64,000 bases of DNA from Enterococcus haemoperoxidus ATCC BAA-382 (GTDB taxonomy: Bacteria > Bacillota > Bacilli > Lactobacillales > Enterococcaceae). The stretch lies in assembly GCF_000407165.1 (NCBI RefSeq), contig NZ_KE136479.1:2281302-2345301 (forward strand). The letters run 5' to 3'. How positions within the stretch are numbered: position 1 is the stretch's first letter; every line of letters begins with the position of its first letter. A model generated the notes under the pieces. The model searched no databases and had not been told where the DNA came from. It saw only the letters and a list, made by a program, of their open reading frames with translations. Positions 38,884 through 48,203 of this stretch are shown one piece after another. A program made the position numbers and the translations under genes.

Positions 38884-40053
38884 TTAAGAGATACGAATTG
38901 GAAAACGACCAAAACTTTGTTCTAAAATATTAGGGTCGCCTAACTGATAAAGCTGATTGCTGCGAATATCTAATGCTAATTGAGAATTCAAACTCTTGGA
39001 CACTTTTGTGATTAGAGGCAATACCAGATTCTTTTTTTCTTCTCGTAAAAACCGTTGTCCTTGCTCAGTAAATCCCAGAACTTGTAAATGACTATGATTC
39101 CAAGAATTTTCTATTTCCTGTTGTTTCACATTATTTAAAACGTATGTCGCAAGGCGCTGCAAACGAGTCCATGTATAGCGTTTTGTTTTTGCCTGTTCCA
39201 TAAAAGTTTGAAAAGAGTCAGAGGTTTTAGCCGCTTCTTGTAGGCGATATTCGATGCCTTCTTTCATTTGATAAATCGTTTGTAGTTCTTTAATTGAGCT
39301 ACTGATCAATTTATACTTTAATAATGGCCAATAATCTTCCCAAGAAACGTTCGGTGATTCCACCAAATCGATTGCTACTTGCTCTGGTAGTACTTGTTTG
39401 ATCTGATCTAATTTTTCTGAGAACACCGCTTTTCTAATTGCAGTGGCACTAGCAAAATCTTGATATATGTTTGTGTCATGATAGCCTGCTTGTTCCCGTT
39501 TTAAAGGATATAACGTCATTGGGTTTTCATACGTAGCATTTTCTTTAGCATAACTTAATCCTAAAATATGATTAGGTGAAGAAAAATCCAAGCCACTTTT
39601 AGGATACAGTTTACGAAAAACCTCTGTCATTTGTTGCGGATAACTCATACCGTTGTTTTTAATTTGTTGATACGTTTGATCGATCTCTGTCTTGTTCATA
39701 TTCACAAACTTCCCAAACAGTTCATAATCCATCTCTGTTTGATGATCAGTGCCAAAACACACTGCATCACAATGTAACGTCTGAAGTAGCTTGATGCCAC
39801 CTGCAGCAAAGTAATCTGCTGATTGTACAGCATACGCAAACGGCAATTCAATAACTAAATCGACACCATGACTCAAGGCTTCTTTGGCTCGTGTCCATTT
39901 GTCGATAATAGCAGGTTCACCTCGTTGTAAAAAATTTCCACTCATCACAGCAATTATAACATCTGCTCCACTCATTTCTCTCGCCATTTTTGCATGGTAC
40001 TGATGTCCGTTATGAAAAGGATTGTATTCAACTATAATACCGCAACTTTTCAT
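38884..40053 (-). CDS. tmcAL: tRNA(Met) cytidine acetate ligase
   Basis: 389 residues. N-terminal nucleotidyltransferase-fold motif [12 protein letters not shown] (residues 9-20), then [11 protein letters not shown] and the RKAVF region, as in B. subtilis YlbM/TmcAL, which forms N4-acetylcytidine at the wobble position of elongator tRNA-Met using acetate and ATP. RBS AAAGGAG before the ATG. Last gene of the yqeG-to-tmcAL run. Confidence 0.9.
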   Translation of the reverse strand: MKSCGIIVEYNPFHNGHQYHAKMAREMSGADVIIAVMSGNFLQRGEPAIIDKWTRAKEALSHGVDLVIELPFAYAVQSADYFAAGGIKLLQTLHCDAVCFGTDHQTEMDYELFGKFVNMNKTEIDQTYQQIKNNGMSYPQQMTEVFRKLYPKSGLDFSSPNHILGLSYAKENATYENPMTLYPLKREQAGYHDTNIYQDFASATAIRKAVFSEKLDQIKQVLPEQVAIDLVESPNVSWEDYWPLLKYKLISSSIKELQTIYQMKEGIEYRLQEAAKTSDSFQTFMEQAKTKRYTWTRLQRLATYVLNNVKQQEIENSWNHSHLQVLGFTEQGQRFLREEKKNLVLPLITKVSKSLNSQLALDIRSNQLYQLGDPNILEQSFGRFPIRIS

Positions 40054-40179
40054 CTTTATTCTCCTTTGTCCAGATCGTTTCTATTAGAGCTCCATCATAC
40101 CATGTTTATTTTATTACTGAAACAAAAGAAAAATAAGCGGGCAAAACGTTGAAAAGTTCTGCTCCACTCATTTTTTAAA

Positions 40180-40917
40180 TTATTTTTTACAAACAAAAAA
40201 CCAACGTTTGCTTTCTTCTGTAGGTGCAACATCCTCGAAATCCGCATAGACTTCGACATTCATGAAACCTGCACTTTCAAGCATCATCAGATAGTTTTCC
40301 ATTGTATAAGTACGTTCTTGATGTAATTCATCTTGACGGATAAATACTTCATCACTTTCATGCTCTTTTACAAAGAATGTTAGAAAGTGTTCAATACTAT
40401 GCTCTTTTTCACCAGGATAACTATCCCACAAAAAGGCAAATTCTTCTGTTTGGTAATGATAACTGTATTCTGGAAACACTTTGTCTACTTGGTAAACCGA
40501 ATGAACATCAAAAATAAAGACGCCTTCTTCTTCTAACGCTTGGTAGACATCGTCAAATACTTGTTGGACTTCCTGACGATTTGCCATGTAACACAGCGAA
40601 TCGGAAAAACAAGTAATCGCATGGTATTGCCCCATTTCAGATAAGTCCATCATGTTCCCTTGTACAAACTGAACATGAACTTCTTCTTCAGCAGCTCGTT
40701 TACTGGCCATCATCAACATTTCTTCTGACAAATCCAATGCTGTTACTGTAAACCCAGCTTTTGCAAAATTCACAGCTAGCGCTCCAGTCCCACAAGCCAT
40801 TTCCAAAACATCCATTTTTCCTTCTGGTAAATGACGTTTTGAAAATTCTAGCCACTGATCATACAAGCTATCATCCATTACTTCGTCGTAAACAAAAGCA
40901 AATGTTTCATATGCCAT
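40180..40917 (-). CDS. class I SAM-dependent methyltransferase (YqeM-like)
   Basis: 245 residues. FAFVYDEVMDD at the N terminus, motif I VLEMACGTGALAVNFAKAG, motif II VTALDLSEEML and CFSDSLCYM. Position directly after rsfS and before tmcAL matches the yqeM slot of Firmicute yqe operons. The start at 40917 lies within a base or two of the rsfS stop. Substrate unknown. Confidence 0.85.
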   Translation of the reverse strand: MAYETFAFVYDEVMDDSLYDQWLEFSKRHLPEGKMDVLEMACGTGALAVNFAKAGFTVTALDLSEEMLMMASKRAAEEEVHVQFVQGNMMDLSEMGQYHAITCFSDSLCYMANRQEVQQVFDDVYQALEEEGVFIFDVHSVYQVDKVFPEYSYHYQTEEFAFLWDSYPGEKEHSIEHFLTFFVKEHESDEVFIRQDELHQERTYTMENYLMMLESAGFMNVEVYADFEDVAPTEESKRWFFVCKK

Positions 40918-40918
40918 A

Positions 40919-41275
40919 TTACTCGACCCAAGCGTGAAGATCAACCATTGGCGCATCTGACCAAAGTTTTTCTAAATTGTAAAATCCACGTTCTGCGGAT
41001 TGGAAGACATGAACAATGATATCACCTAGGTCGATCAATACCCATTTACCGCCATCTTTTCCTTCAATACGTTTCACTTCTACATCTGCTTCTTCTTCTT
41101 TTTCAATAATTTCTTCCACAATGGCATTGATTTGACGTTCACTTGTAGCTTGGCAAATCATAAAGTAATCTGCTAAAAGTGAAATTTCATGCACATCTAA
41201 AGCGACAATTTCCTCTGCTCTTTTTGAATCTGCTGCTTTTACAGCGATTTCTAAAATCTGTTGACTATCTATGAT
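40919..41275 (-). CDS. rsfS: ribosome silencing factor RsfS, apparent non-canonical ATC/ATA start
   Basis: 118-residue RsfS/DUF143 protein: IDSQQILEIAVKAADSKRAEE at the start, ISLLADYFMICQATSERQINAI, and KWVLIDLGDIIVHVFQ with FYNLEKLW near the end. It binds ribosomal protein L14 and blocks 30S-50S joining in starved cells. Between the in-frame TAA at 41288-41290 and codon 28 there is no ATG, GTG or TTG. A good GGGAGG site lies 5 bases before ATC (41273-41275) and 8 before ATA (41270-41272). The first in-frame standard start is a GTG at 41194 with no ribosome-binding site, which would delete 27 conserved residues. Confidence 0.85.
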   Translation of the reverse strand: MIDSQQILEIAVKAADSKRAEEIVALDVHEISLLADYFMICQATSERQINAIVEEIIEKEEEADVEVKRIEGKDGGKWVLIDLGDIIVHVFQSAERGFYNLEKLWSDAPMVDLHAWVE

Positions 41276-41332
41276 GGTTTCCTCCCATTAGTTAATTAAA
41301 ATTTTTGATTTTGTTTCTCATTCGATACTGAA

Positions 41333-41468
41333 CAAGCTCAGTCAGCTTTTCCTTGCTCTAGCTTCTTGAGCTAGCATCTTGGAAAAAAGATGAATTCTGT
41401 TTGTGACAAATAGAGTCACTTACAGTATTCCCTATTTTTCTGTCAATGCTAACCGAGCTCAGTCAGCT
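41333..41468. repeat. short direct repeat of the yqeK 3' end
   Basis: The 16-bp sequence agctcagtcagctttt at about 41334-41349 recurs at about 41453-41468, where it covers the last codons and stop of yqeK. The 183-bp space between yqeK and rsfS is unusually long for this operon and otherwise has no ORF. Confidence 0.5.
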
Positions 41469-42052
41469 TTTCTTACTACCCAATAATTATATGTTTCAAT
41501 CGTCTTCGGATAAATTTTTCGTTCCTGTTCAATAAGATGCAACAATGTGTGTTTTGTTTCATATGCAACTGCTTCATCTAAATCAACCAAAGCCAATTCC
41601 CGTGCTTCTTTTACACCTGGAAAGTTTCGACCTGGTTCAATATAATCAGCGACATAAATGATTTTATCCAACAGACTCATTTTAGCCGCACCTGTCGTAT
41701 GCAGACGGACTGCTTCTAAAATCTCTTCGTCATTGATTCCTAGCTCTCTTTGAACCATACTAGCACCAACAAGACCGTGCCAAATTGCATTGCCATAATT
41801 CAACAGATCTTGATCATAACCATCCCGTTGGATAATCATTTCAAACTCTTCATCTGGACGTTCTTTCGCATAATCATGAGTCAAGGCAGCAATACTTGCC
41901 TTTTCTTTAGAAGCACCATATTTAGCTGCTAAAGCTATGGCCATTTCCTCTACACCTAAAACATGTTGAAACCGCCGTTCACTCATATGCATCTGAACTT
42001 CTTGCATCAATTCTTCGCGTTTAAACGATGTATATTGTCCGCTAAAATCCAT
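41459..42052 (-). CDS. yqeK: HD-domain diadenosine tetraphosphatase YqeK
   Basis: 197 residues with the HD signature ERRFQHVLGVEEMA, LTHDYAKE (His-Asp metal site) and IWHGLVGASMV. YqeK enzymes cleave Ap4A symmetrically to two ADP. Starts inside the end of nadD (11-bp overlap), so it is coupled to it. The tail KTIETYNYWVVRKAD is complete. Confidence 0.92.
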   Translation of the reverse strand: MDFSGQYTSFKREELMQEVQMHMSERRFQHVLGVEEMAIALAAKYGASKEKASIAALTHDYAKERPDEEFEMIIQRDGYDQDLLNYGNAIWHGLVGASMVQRELGINDEEILEAVRLHTTGAAKMSLLDKIIYVADYIEPGRNFPGVKEARELALVDLDEAVAYETKHTLLHLIEQERKIYPKTIETYNYWVVRKAD

Positions 42053-42686
42053 CTACATACAGCCCCTTCTCTTCTATATAGTGTATCACACTATCAGGCA
42101 ATAAGTAGCGCGTAGAACAACCATTTTTGATCTTTTCCCGAATCATTGTTGAACTAATATCCATTTGAGGAACATCCACCCAAATAATCGGATACGGTGT
42201 GACAGTTCCATAATTTGGACGACGAATTCCTACGAAATTAGTCAATGTTAGCAATTCATCGATTTTATACCACTTTGGTAAATATTCTACCATGTCTCCG
42301 CCAATGATAAAATAGTAATCCGTATCTGGATTATTTTGTGTTAAAGCTTTCATCGTATCATAGGTATAACTTTTTCCCTTACGGAATAACTCGATGGGCT
42401 CAACAGCCAAATTATGATTGTCAGCAATCGCAAGTTCCAACATGGCTAATCGGTGTTGGCTATCGATCGTCTTTTTTTCATCCACATGAGGCGGTAAATA
42501 AGTAGGCATCAAATAGACTTTGTCCAACCCAAGCTGTTGTTGCACTTGGTCAGCCATCACTAAATGTGCCAAATGAACCGGATTAAAATTCCCGCCTAAA
42601 ATTCCTACCTGTTTACGCTTTTGAAAAAGCTCAGCTTCTTCCACAATTACTTCTGCTTTTAATGCTGCATTCGTATTTGTCCCCAT
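42042..42686 (-). CDS. nadD: nicotinate-mononucleotide adenylyltransferase
   Basis: 214 residues. GILGGNFNPVHLAHL carries the (H/T)xGH-class nucleotidyltransferase motif, and ISSTMIREKI is the C-terminal ISSTxIR motif. Forms nicotinate adenine dinucleotide in NAD synthesis. The start at 42686 is chosen: GGAGGT is 7 bases upstream, while a TTG five codons earlier overlaps that site. The N terminus is about 20 residues longer than in many NadD proteins (MGTNTNAALKAEVIVEEAEL). Confidence 0.93.
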   Translation of the reverse strand: MGTNTNAALKAEVIVEEAELFQKRKQVGILGGNFNPVHLAHLVMADQVQQQLGLDKVYLMPTYLPPHVDEKKTIDSQHRLAMLELAIADNHNLAVEPIELFRKGKSYTYDTMKALTQNNPDTDYYFIIGGDMVEYLPKWYKIDELLTLTNFVGIRRPNYGTVTPYPIIWVDVPQMDISSTMIREKIKNGCSTRYLLPDSVIHYIEEKGLYVDGF

Positions 42687-42704
42687 TTTTCTTACCTCCA
42701 AGTT

Positions 42705-43016
42705 TTAAATTGCTTTAACTTCTTTAGAGATTTTTTGGTATTTTTCGTTAGATGATGGTTTAAATAAAACTAATACACGACCAATGATTTGAACGATATC
42801 ACAATGGATATCTGCTTTTAACGCAACTGCCACATCTTCAGCAATCTCATCGGTATTTTGTAGTAATGTGACTTTGATCAGTTCACGTTTTTCCAAAGCT
42901 TCATTGATTTGTACAACCATCGCAGAATTCAAGCCGCCTTTACCAATTTGAAAAATCGGTTGTAAATGATGTGCTTGACTACGTAAAAAACGCTTTTGTT
43001 TTCCTCTTAATTCCAC
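42705..43016 (-). CDS. yhbY: YhbY family RNA-binding protein (CRM domain)
   Basis: 103 residues: LRGKQKRFLRSQAHHLQPIFQIGKGGLN and LIKVTLLQNTD are the CRM/YhbY core with the GxxG loop. Associates with pre-50S ribosomal particles. Ordered between yqeH and nadD as in other Firmicutes. Confidence 0.92.
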   Translation of the reverse strand: MELRGKQKRFLRSQAHHLQPIFQIGKGGLNSAMVVQINEALEKRELIKVTLLQNTDEIAEDVAVALKADIHCDIVQIIGRVLVLFKPSSNEKYQKISKEVKAI

Positions 43017-43047
43017 TAATTTTCCTTCTCTCTGTTCTCACTTATGA

Positions 43048-44163
43048 TTAAATCAACGCTTTTCTTCTTAAAACATCCACGCCTTTAGGTGCCCATCCGG
43101 CAACTACACATGGTTCTGTTACCGTGATCCAACCAAGTCCAGCAAATACGATATCTGTTTTTTCTTTGATTGAAAATTCAAAACGAACTAACTCTGGAAA
43201 TTCTGCTACTTCATCTGGACGCGGCGGTTGTAATAATCCGCCAACATGTTTTTCATAAAAGGCATCTGCTGTAGCTAATTTAGTGCGATGAATCGATAAA
43301 TCATTTGAAACATAAGCAATAAATGAACTACGTTCCCCTTGAATAAAGTCAAATCGAGCTAAACCACCTAAAAATAATGTTTGTTCAGCGTTCAACTGAT
43401 ATACTTTTGGTTTGATCTCTTTTTGCGGCGCAATGATTTTTAAGTCTTTTTTACCTAAGTAATGCGCCATTTGATGGCGATGAATGATCCCTGGTGTGTC
43501 GATCAAGAAATGTCCGTCATCCAAAGGAATTTCAATTTTATCTAATGTTGTTCCTGGAAATTGAGACGTTGTAATAACATCTTGAACACCTGCAGTCTGC
43601 TTAATGATTTGATTGATTAGCGTTGATTTTCCAACATTGGTCACCCCAACCACATAAACATCCTTACCTTCACGATATTTTTCGATCGTTTCAAGTAAGT
43701 TTTCCATTTCCTGAGGTTTCTTGGCACTAGTCAACAAAACATCAACAGGACGTAAGCCTTCTTCATGCGCACGCTCCCTCATCCATTGAATCATCTTAGG
43801 TTTCTTTAATGATTTTGGTAAAATATCGACTTTATTTCCTACCATCAAAACTTGATTATCCCCAATAAATCGGTGTAAGCCAGGAATCAACGACCCATTA
43901 AAGTCAAAAATATCGACAACGTTCACGATCAAAGCATCTTCTTTGCCCAATTCATTTAACAAACGTAAAAAATCATCATCCGTCAGTTGAACATCTTGAA
44001 TGTCATTGTAATGTCTTAAACGAAAACAGCGTTGGCAATAAACCTCCCCTGTCTCCATGCCCTTCTCAAACGCAGCCTTTGGCGTATAACCTAGCTCATC
44101 TGGCTGTTCTGTTTGAATGATTGCACCGCAACCGATGCAATGAATTGCTTCTTGCTCGCTCAT
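43048..44163 (-). CDS. yqeH: ribosome biogenesis GTPase YqeH (circularly permuted)
   Basis: 371 residues. N-terminal zinc finger CIGCG...CQRCF, then GTPase motifs in permuted order: G4 VGNKVDILP before G1 VGVTNVGKST and G3 DTPG. Needed for 30S assembly. Starts as ATGA overlapping the yqeG stop, so translation is coupled. Confidence 0.94.
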   Translation of the reverse strand: MSEQEAIHCIGCGAIIQTEQPDELGYTPKAAFEKGMETGEVYCQRCFRLRHYNDIQDVQLTDDDFLRLLNELGKEDALIVNVVDIFDFNGSLIPGLHRFIGDNQVLMVGNKVDILPKSLKKPKMIQWMRERAHEEGLRPVDVLLTSAKKPQEMENLLETIEKYREGKDVYVVGVTNVGKSTLINQIIKQTAGVQDVITTSQFPGTTLDKIEIPLDDGHFLIDTPGIIHRHQMAHYLGKKDLKIIAPQKEIKPKVYQLNAEQTLFLGGLARFDFIQGERSSFIAYVSNDLSIHRTKLATADAFYEKHVGGLLQPPRPDEVAEFPELVRFEFSIKEKTDIVFAGLGWITVTEPCVVAGWAPKGVDVLRRKALI

Positions 44164-44687
44164 TCTAGTCCGCCTTTCCATATCATATCTGGATGTTTTT
44201 TTGCTAAATGTTTCATGATTTTCCGTTCAAAAAATCGATTGATTCTTGTATTCCATCCATCCGTATCAACAATAGGACGAACTAAAATATTTCTGATTCC
44301 TGCAGCATTTGCTCCTCTAATATCAGTCATGATCTGATCACCGACCATTACTAATTCTTCTGGTTTCATATTTAGCTTCTTTTGTGCCTCTTTAAACCCT
44401 CTAGTTGATGGCTTTAATGCTCTAGATACATAATCTAATTCAAACTTCTCAACTGCTCGTTTAATTCGGCTAGACTTATTATTTGATACTACCACAACTG
44501 GAATTCCAGCATTTTTCATTTCTAAGATCCACGTCAATAGCTCTTCTGTTCCATCAGGATTATCCCAAGCAATCAAGGTATTATCTAAATCAGTCAGAAC
44601 AGCATTGATTCCTAATTTTTTTAGTTGGTTGGGTGTGATTTTGTAAATCGCATCAACCATCCATGTTGGTTTATATTTTGAAAACAT
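44160..44687 (-). CDS. yqeG: YqeG family HAD-IIIA phosphatase
   Basis: 175 residues. HAD motif I DLDNTLIAW (residues about 32-40), VVVSNN motif II and GDQIMTDIRGANAAG motif III are all present. Heads the yqeG-yqeH-yhbY-nadD-yqeK-rsfS run. Substrate not known; PGP1-like phosphatidylglycerophosphatase activity has been suggested for relatives. Confidence 0.9.
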   Translation of the reverse strand: MFSKYKPTWMVDAIYKITPNQLKKLGINAVLTDLDNTLIAWDNPDGTEELLTWILEMKNAGIPVVVVSNNKSSRIKRAVEKFELDYVSRALKPSTRGFKEAQKKLNMKPEELVMVGDQIMTDIRGANAAGIRNILVRPIVDTDGWNTRINRFFERKIMKHLAKKHPDMIWKGGLE

Positions 44688-44847
44688 ATTATCTCCTTAA
44701 TAGTAAAAGAGGAGCAACATATAGGCTCCCCATTTTGTTATTCGCTTCTTGATTATACGCTATTTTTAATAAAATTTCATCTTTTTATTCTTCTGATACT
44801 CATAATCATAACTAAAAACTTTCTCTGCCGAATTAAAGTTTAAAAAA

Positions 44848-45050
44848 GGGTATGAGATATAACTATAAAAGTTATGTCTCATACCCCTAAAATCCAATAA
44901 ACGTTACAACTAAAGAAGATACTACACTCTGATTCAACCTTATCAACTTCTATACTCTAAAGCACTATGAGTTGACAATCTCGGAAATATGCTGACGTCC
45001 AATTTTCGTAGGCCCTAGCTTATTTTTCAGATTTTAATATTTCGTCTCAG
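44848..45050. repeat. dispersed hairpin-tail repeat copy 5
   Basis: Hairpin GGGTATGAGA / TCTCATACCC enclosing AACT-ATAAA-AGTT, then AATCCAATAAACGTTACAAC and further on TCGGAAATATGCT. Same layout as copies 3 and 4; the end is more diverged. It occupies most of the 385-bp gap between yqeG and the small secreted protein. Confidence 0.6.
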
Positions 45051-45073
45051 TTGTTTCTTATTTAATTATCTGA

Positions 45074-45505
45074 TTATATTTCATTGACGAAGAAATAATC
45101 CACTGTAACATTAGGATTTGATTTTTCTACGTAAAACATGATAAACATACTTTCTTTTAGCGTTTTTGAAACATTAATCAAAGAAAGTTGAGGATCAATC
45201 TTATTCAATTTTACAGGCTGTACATTGTAAAAACCAGTCCCATTAGTATCAATTTCACCAATTTTCAATTCATATTTTGGATTTGGATTGATTGACGTCA
45301 GGATGATTGTATCCCCTTTAAAAGTTTTTAAAGCATTTGTCTGTTGAATCTCTTCTTTCGTAAATTCAGGGGTGCCAGACTTAAGAAAAGCCATTTCACT
45401 TTTTACCGGTTGACTTACAGTTGTTGCTTCTACAGATGTTCCTTGAGTGAATGCACCAAATAATAATACACCCATTACACTTCCTAAAATTGCTAATTTT
45501 TTCAT
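45074..45505 (-). CDS. hypothetical small secreted protein
   Basis: 143 residues: signal peptide (MKKLAILGSVMGVLLFGAF..., cleavage near VEA-TT), then a compact domain with FKGDTIILTSINPNPKYELKIGE and MFIMFYVEKSNPNVTVDYFFV. No cysteine, anchor or known motif. RBS GGAG before the ATG at 45505. Function unknown. Confidence 0.6.
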   Translation of the reverse strand: MKKLAILGSVMGVLLFGAFTQGTSVEATTVSQPVKSEMAFLKSGTPEFTKEEIQQTNALKTFKGDTIILTSINPNPKYELKIGEIDTNGTGFYNVQPVKLNKIDPQLSLINVSKTLKESMFIMFYVEKSNPNVTVDYFFVNEI

Positions 45506-45782
45506 CACTTATCTTCTCCTTCTCTAATAAATTATTAACGTTTGGTCAGCTGTACCAAACTCACTCTATATTATCAAAGATATCTACAAAAAAAAGGAGA
45601 AATCGTTCTTTGTAACAGTAACTTAAACGTTTAGAAATGTATGAAATTTATAACTAAATTCTCTTTTTATTTTATTACCTTTCTAAATTTAGTACGTTTG
45701 TTATATTTTAAAAAATATAGATTTTTTCTAATTTATACATAATTATTTAGTACAAATAATAACAAATAAAAACAGGGTTCAA

Positions 45783-45790
45783 GATATAAC
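45783..45790. repeat. target-site duplication, left
   Basis: GATATAAC, identical to 47296-47303 at the other end of the insertion sequence. Confidence 0.9.
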
Positions 45791-45915
45791 GGCTCTATAC
45801 TTTCTGATGTTGGTGAGAAATCACTGGCATCTTTTTAATGCAAAATAATAGAAAAGACACCCTGATATCCTTTAGAATTAAGTCGACTAAAACCAATCAA
45901 AAGGAGGAAATCAAG

Positions 45916-47220
45916 ATGTCCTATACAAATCTTATCAAAAATACCTTAGATATTCTAGACTTAAATATTACTTTTAATGAAAATTCTTTAAAAAAGGAAC
46001 GAATCAAAGGACGAATCTGCCACGTATTTTCTGGTACATTGGACTATTTCGCTCACTCCTGTCATCATTGTGGTGCCAAAGAAAACGGATCGATTATTCT
46101 TTGGAGCTTTACAACGTGTCTGATTTTACTGAATGATGTCTCTGAATACCAAACATACTTACGCTTGAAGAAACGTCGTTTCTTCTGTCATTCTTGTGAT
46201 AGAACTTTTGTCGCTGAAACAAGTCTTATCGAAAAGTGTTGCTCGATCTCGAAGAAAGTCAAGCTTTCGATTGCCGAGCGTCTACGAAACACTTCGTCTA
46301 TGAGCGAAATTGCCCGTCAAAAGAAGGTCTCTGTTTCCTCTGTTTATCGCGTATTGAAACAGTTTTACGAACCAAAAAAAATCAATCGACTCATCTTGCC
46401 AGAAGTTCTTTGTTTTGATGAATTTAAATCAGTGAAACAAGTCGCTGCCTCTATGAGTTTCATTATGATGGATGGACAAACAAAGCAATTACTCGATGTC
46501 GTTGAAAACCGCCAGTTGCCTTTTTTAGAACGCTATTTCTCACGATTTTCTTTAGCTGTTCGTGAAGGTGTAAAATACATTGTTTGCGATATATATGCGC
46601 CTTATTTTTCTTTAATTAAGAAACTATTTCCCAAGGCTCAGATTGTTCTTGATCGCTTTCATATTGTGCAACACATCGGGCGAACGTTCTTACAACACCG
46701 TATTCAACGAATGAATACCTTTCTCCATCAAGGATCTGTAGAAGCAAAAAAATATCGTCACTTGAAGAAATACTGGAAACTACTTCAAAAGAATCAATCG
46801 AAGCTCAATTTTGAAAAACGCCAATGGCGTCCTTCCTTCCGTGCTTATTTAACAGAAACCGAACTCGTGGATCGGTTACTCGCCTATGATGAAGAATTAA
46901 AAGCGGGCTATACCTGTTATCAGGATTTTCTCTATGCCATACAAACAAGAGATTACACACGGTTTCATGCGTTATTAGAACAAGATTATTCTAGGCTTCC
47001 AGCTTATTATCAAACAACCATTACTACCTTTAAAAAAGTTCAAACGGGCATTAAAAATGCGTTGGATTTGCCTTATTCCAACGGACCGTTAGAATGCTTG
47101 AATAACCATATCAAAGTATTAAAGAGAAATGCCTACGGCTTCCGTAACTTCTATAATTTTAAATTGAGGATTACTTTATGCTTTGGTACTGTTCTTTTTC
47201 AACCAAATAGAAAAACCTAG
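45916..47220 (+). CDS. ISL3 family transposase
   Basis: 434 residues. N-terminal zinc-binding region (CHHCGAK and CHSCDRTF), HTH near SEIARQKKVSVSSVYRVL, and a DDE_Tnp_ISL3 catalytic domain with CFDEFK, VCDIYAPYF and a C-terminal SNGPLECLNNHIKVLKRNAYGFRNF that carries the last catalytic Glu. Full-length, so the element may still move. Start at 45916 because AAAAGGAGG precedes it; 26 codons upstream are open but lack a ribosome-binding site. Confidence 0.95.
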   Translation: MSYTNLIKNTLDILDLNITFNENSLKKERIKGRICHVFSGTLDYFAHSCHHCGAKENGSIILWSFTTCLILLNDVSEYQTYLRLKKRRFFCHSCDRTFVAETSLIEKCCSISKKVKLSIAERLRNTSSMSEIARQKKVSVSSVYRVLKQFYEPKKINRLILPEVLCFDEFKSVKQVAASMSFIMMDGQTKQLLDVVENRQLPFLERYFSRFSLAVREGVKYIVCDIYAPYFSLIKKLFPKAQIVLDRFHIVQHIGRTFLQHRIQRMNTFLHQGSVEAKKYRHLKKYWKLLQKNQSKLNFEKRQWRPSFRAYLTETELVDRLLAYDEELKAGYTCYQDFLYAIQTRDYTRFHALLEQDYSRLPAYYQTTITTFKKVQTGIKNALDLPYSNGPLECLNNHIKVLKRNAYGFRNFYNFKLRITLCFGTVLFQPNRKT

Positions 47221-47237
47221 AGGAATTTCCCTCTAGG
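47216..47237 (+). terminator. internal terminator of the insertion sequence
   Basis: CCTAGAGG and CCTCTAGG arms around AATTTC, overlapping the transposase stop codon. Only a weak T run follows. Confidence 0.5.
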
Positions 47238-47295
47238 CTTCATCATTGATTTAATTCTTTAGATTTTCTTCACCAACATTAGTTGACAAAGAGCC

Positions 47296-47303
47296 GATAT
47301 AAC
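47296..47303. repeat. target-site duplication, right
   Basis: GATATAAC, matching 45783-45790. Confidence 0.9.
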
Positions 47304-47380
47304 TATAAAAGTTATATCTTGAACCCTTAAAAATCGAATAAACGGTGGGAGCAGCAACATATTCTGTCCCAACCTCATAC
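47296..47380. repeat. right half of dispersed repeat copy 6, split by the insertion sequence
   Basis: Removing the insertion sequence and one GATATAAC restores a hairpin GGGTTCAAGATATAAC-tataaaa-GTTATATCTTGAACCC, followed by the tail AATCGAATAAACGGTGGGAG. The left half is at 45775-45790. Confidence 0.85.
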
Positions 47381-47415
47381 TTTTACTTATTCTAATAAGA
47401 AATTTTCGATTTACT

Positions 47416-48201
47416 TTAAAATTTTCGGAATCTTTGATAACGCTTTTCCAATAGAATTTCGGTCTCCCATTTTGAAAGCTCAGAAAACTTACTAATAAGT
47501 GCCTTTTGGATCATTCGATTGATCTTAGGTTGCTCCAAGGATTCACCATTCATTTCTTCTGGAATCACTCGATCAATGATTGTTAATTCTTTTAATTCAG
47601 TAGCAGTAATTTTCATTAATTCTGCTGCTTCTTTCGCACGGCTACCATCTTTCCAAAGAATCGAGGCAAATCCTTCAGGGGACAATACCGCATAGATGGT
47701 ATGTTCCAACATCCAAACTTCATCAGCTACAGCTAAGGCTAAGGCCCCACCACTGCCACCTTCACCAATGATGATCGCAATGATCGGCACACTTAAATCA
47801 GCCATTTCTATCAAATTTTTAGCGATTGCTTCCCCTTCGCCGCGTTCTTCTGCCTCAATACCACAATATGCTCCTGCGGTATTGATAAACGTAACGACTG
47901 GACGTCCAAATTTTTCTGCTTGCTTCATTAAACGCAAGGCTTTACGATATCCTTCTGGATGTGGTGCACCAAAATTTCGTTCAATATTTTCAGGTAAGTT
48001 GCGCCCTTTTTGGATCCCAACGACCGTCACTGGTTTATCCTCTAACGTTGCGATACCACCGACAACAGCTAAATCATCGCCAAAGTAGCGATCTCCATGA
48101 AACTCCATAAAATTATCAAAAATTGCTGCAATATACTCTAAAGTAGTATAACGATCCTGTGCCCGAGCTAAGGTGACAATATCATTGGCAGTTTTTTCCA
48201 T
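47416..48201 (-). CDS. accA: acetyl-CoA carboxylase carboxyltransferase subunit alpha
   Basis: 261 residues. GGxG motifs [15 protein letters not shown] and [20 protein letters not shown] are the carboxyl-CoA binding segments. With AccD it forms the carboxyltransferase that makes malonyl-CoA. Start at 48201; accD stops two bases before it. Last gene of the fatty-acid operon; the C terminus is complete. Confidence 0.94.
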   Translation of the reverse strand: MEKTANDIVTLARAQDRYTTLEYIAAIFDNFMEFHGDRYFGDDLAVVGGIATLEDKPVTVVGIQKGRNLPENIERNFGAPHPEGYRKALRLMKQAEKFGRPVVTFINTAGAYCGIEAEERGEGEAIAKNLIEMADLSVPIIAIIIGEGGSGGALALAVADEVWMLEHTIYAVLSPEGFASILWKDGSRAKEAAELMKITATELKELTIIDRVIPEEMNGESLEQPKINRMIQKALISKFSELSKWETEILLEKRYQRFRKF

Positions 48202-48203
48202 CG

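Larger units (their letters stand above)
45791..47295. mobile_element. complete ISL3-family insertion sequence (1505 bp)
   Basis: Left end GGCTCTATAC...GATGTTGGTGAG and right end, complemented, GGCTCTTTGT...AATGTTGGTGAA are imperfect inverted repeats agreeing at about 19 of 26 positions, including GGCTCT and ATGTTGGTGA. An 8-bp target duplication GATATAAC flanks it, as is usual for ISL3 elements. It holds one intact transposase and an internal terminator. It split the stem of dispersed repeat copy 6, whose other half resumes at 47296. Confidence 0.92.
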
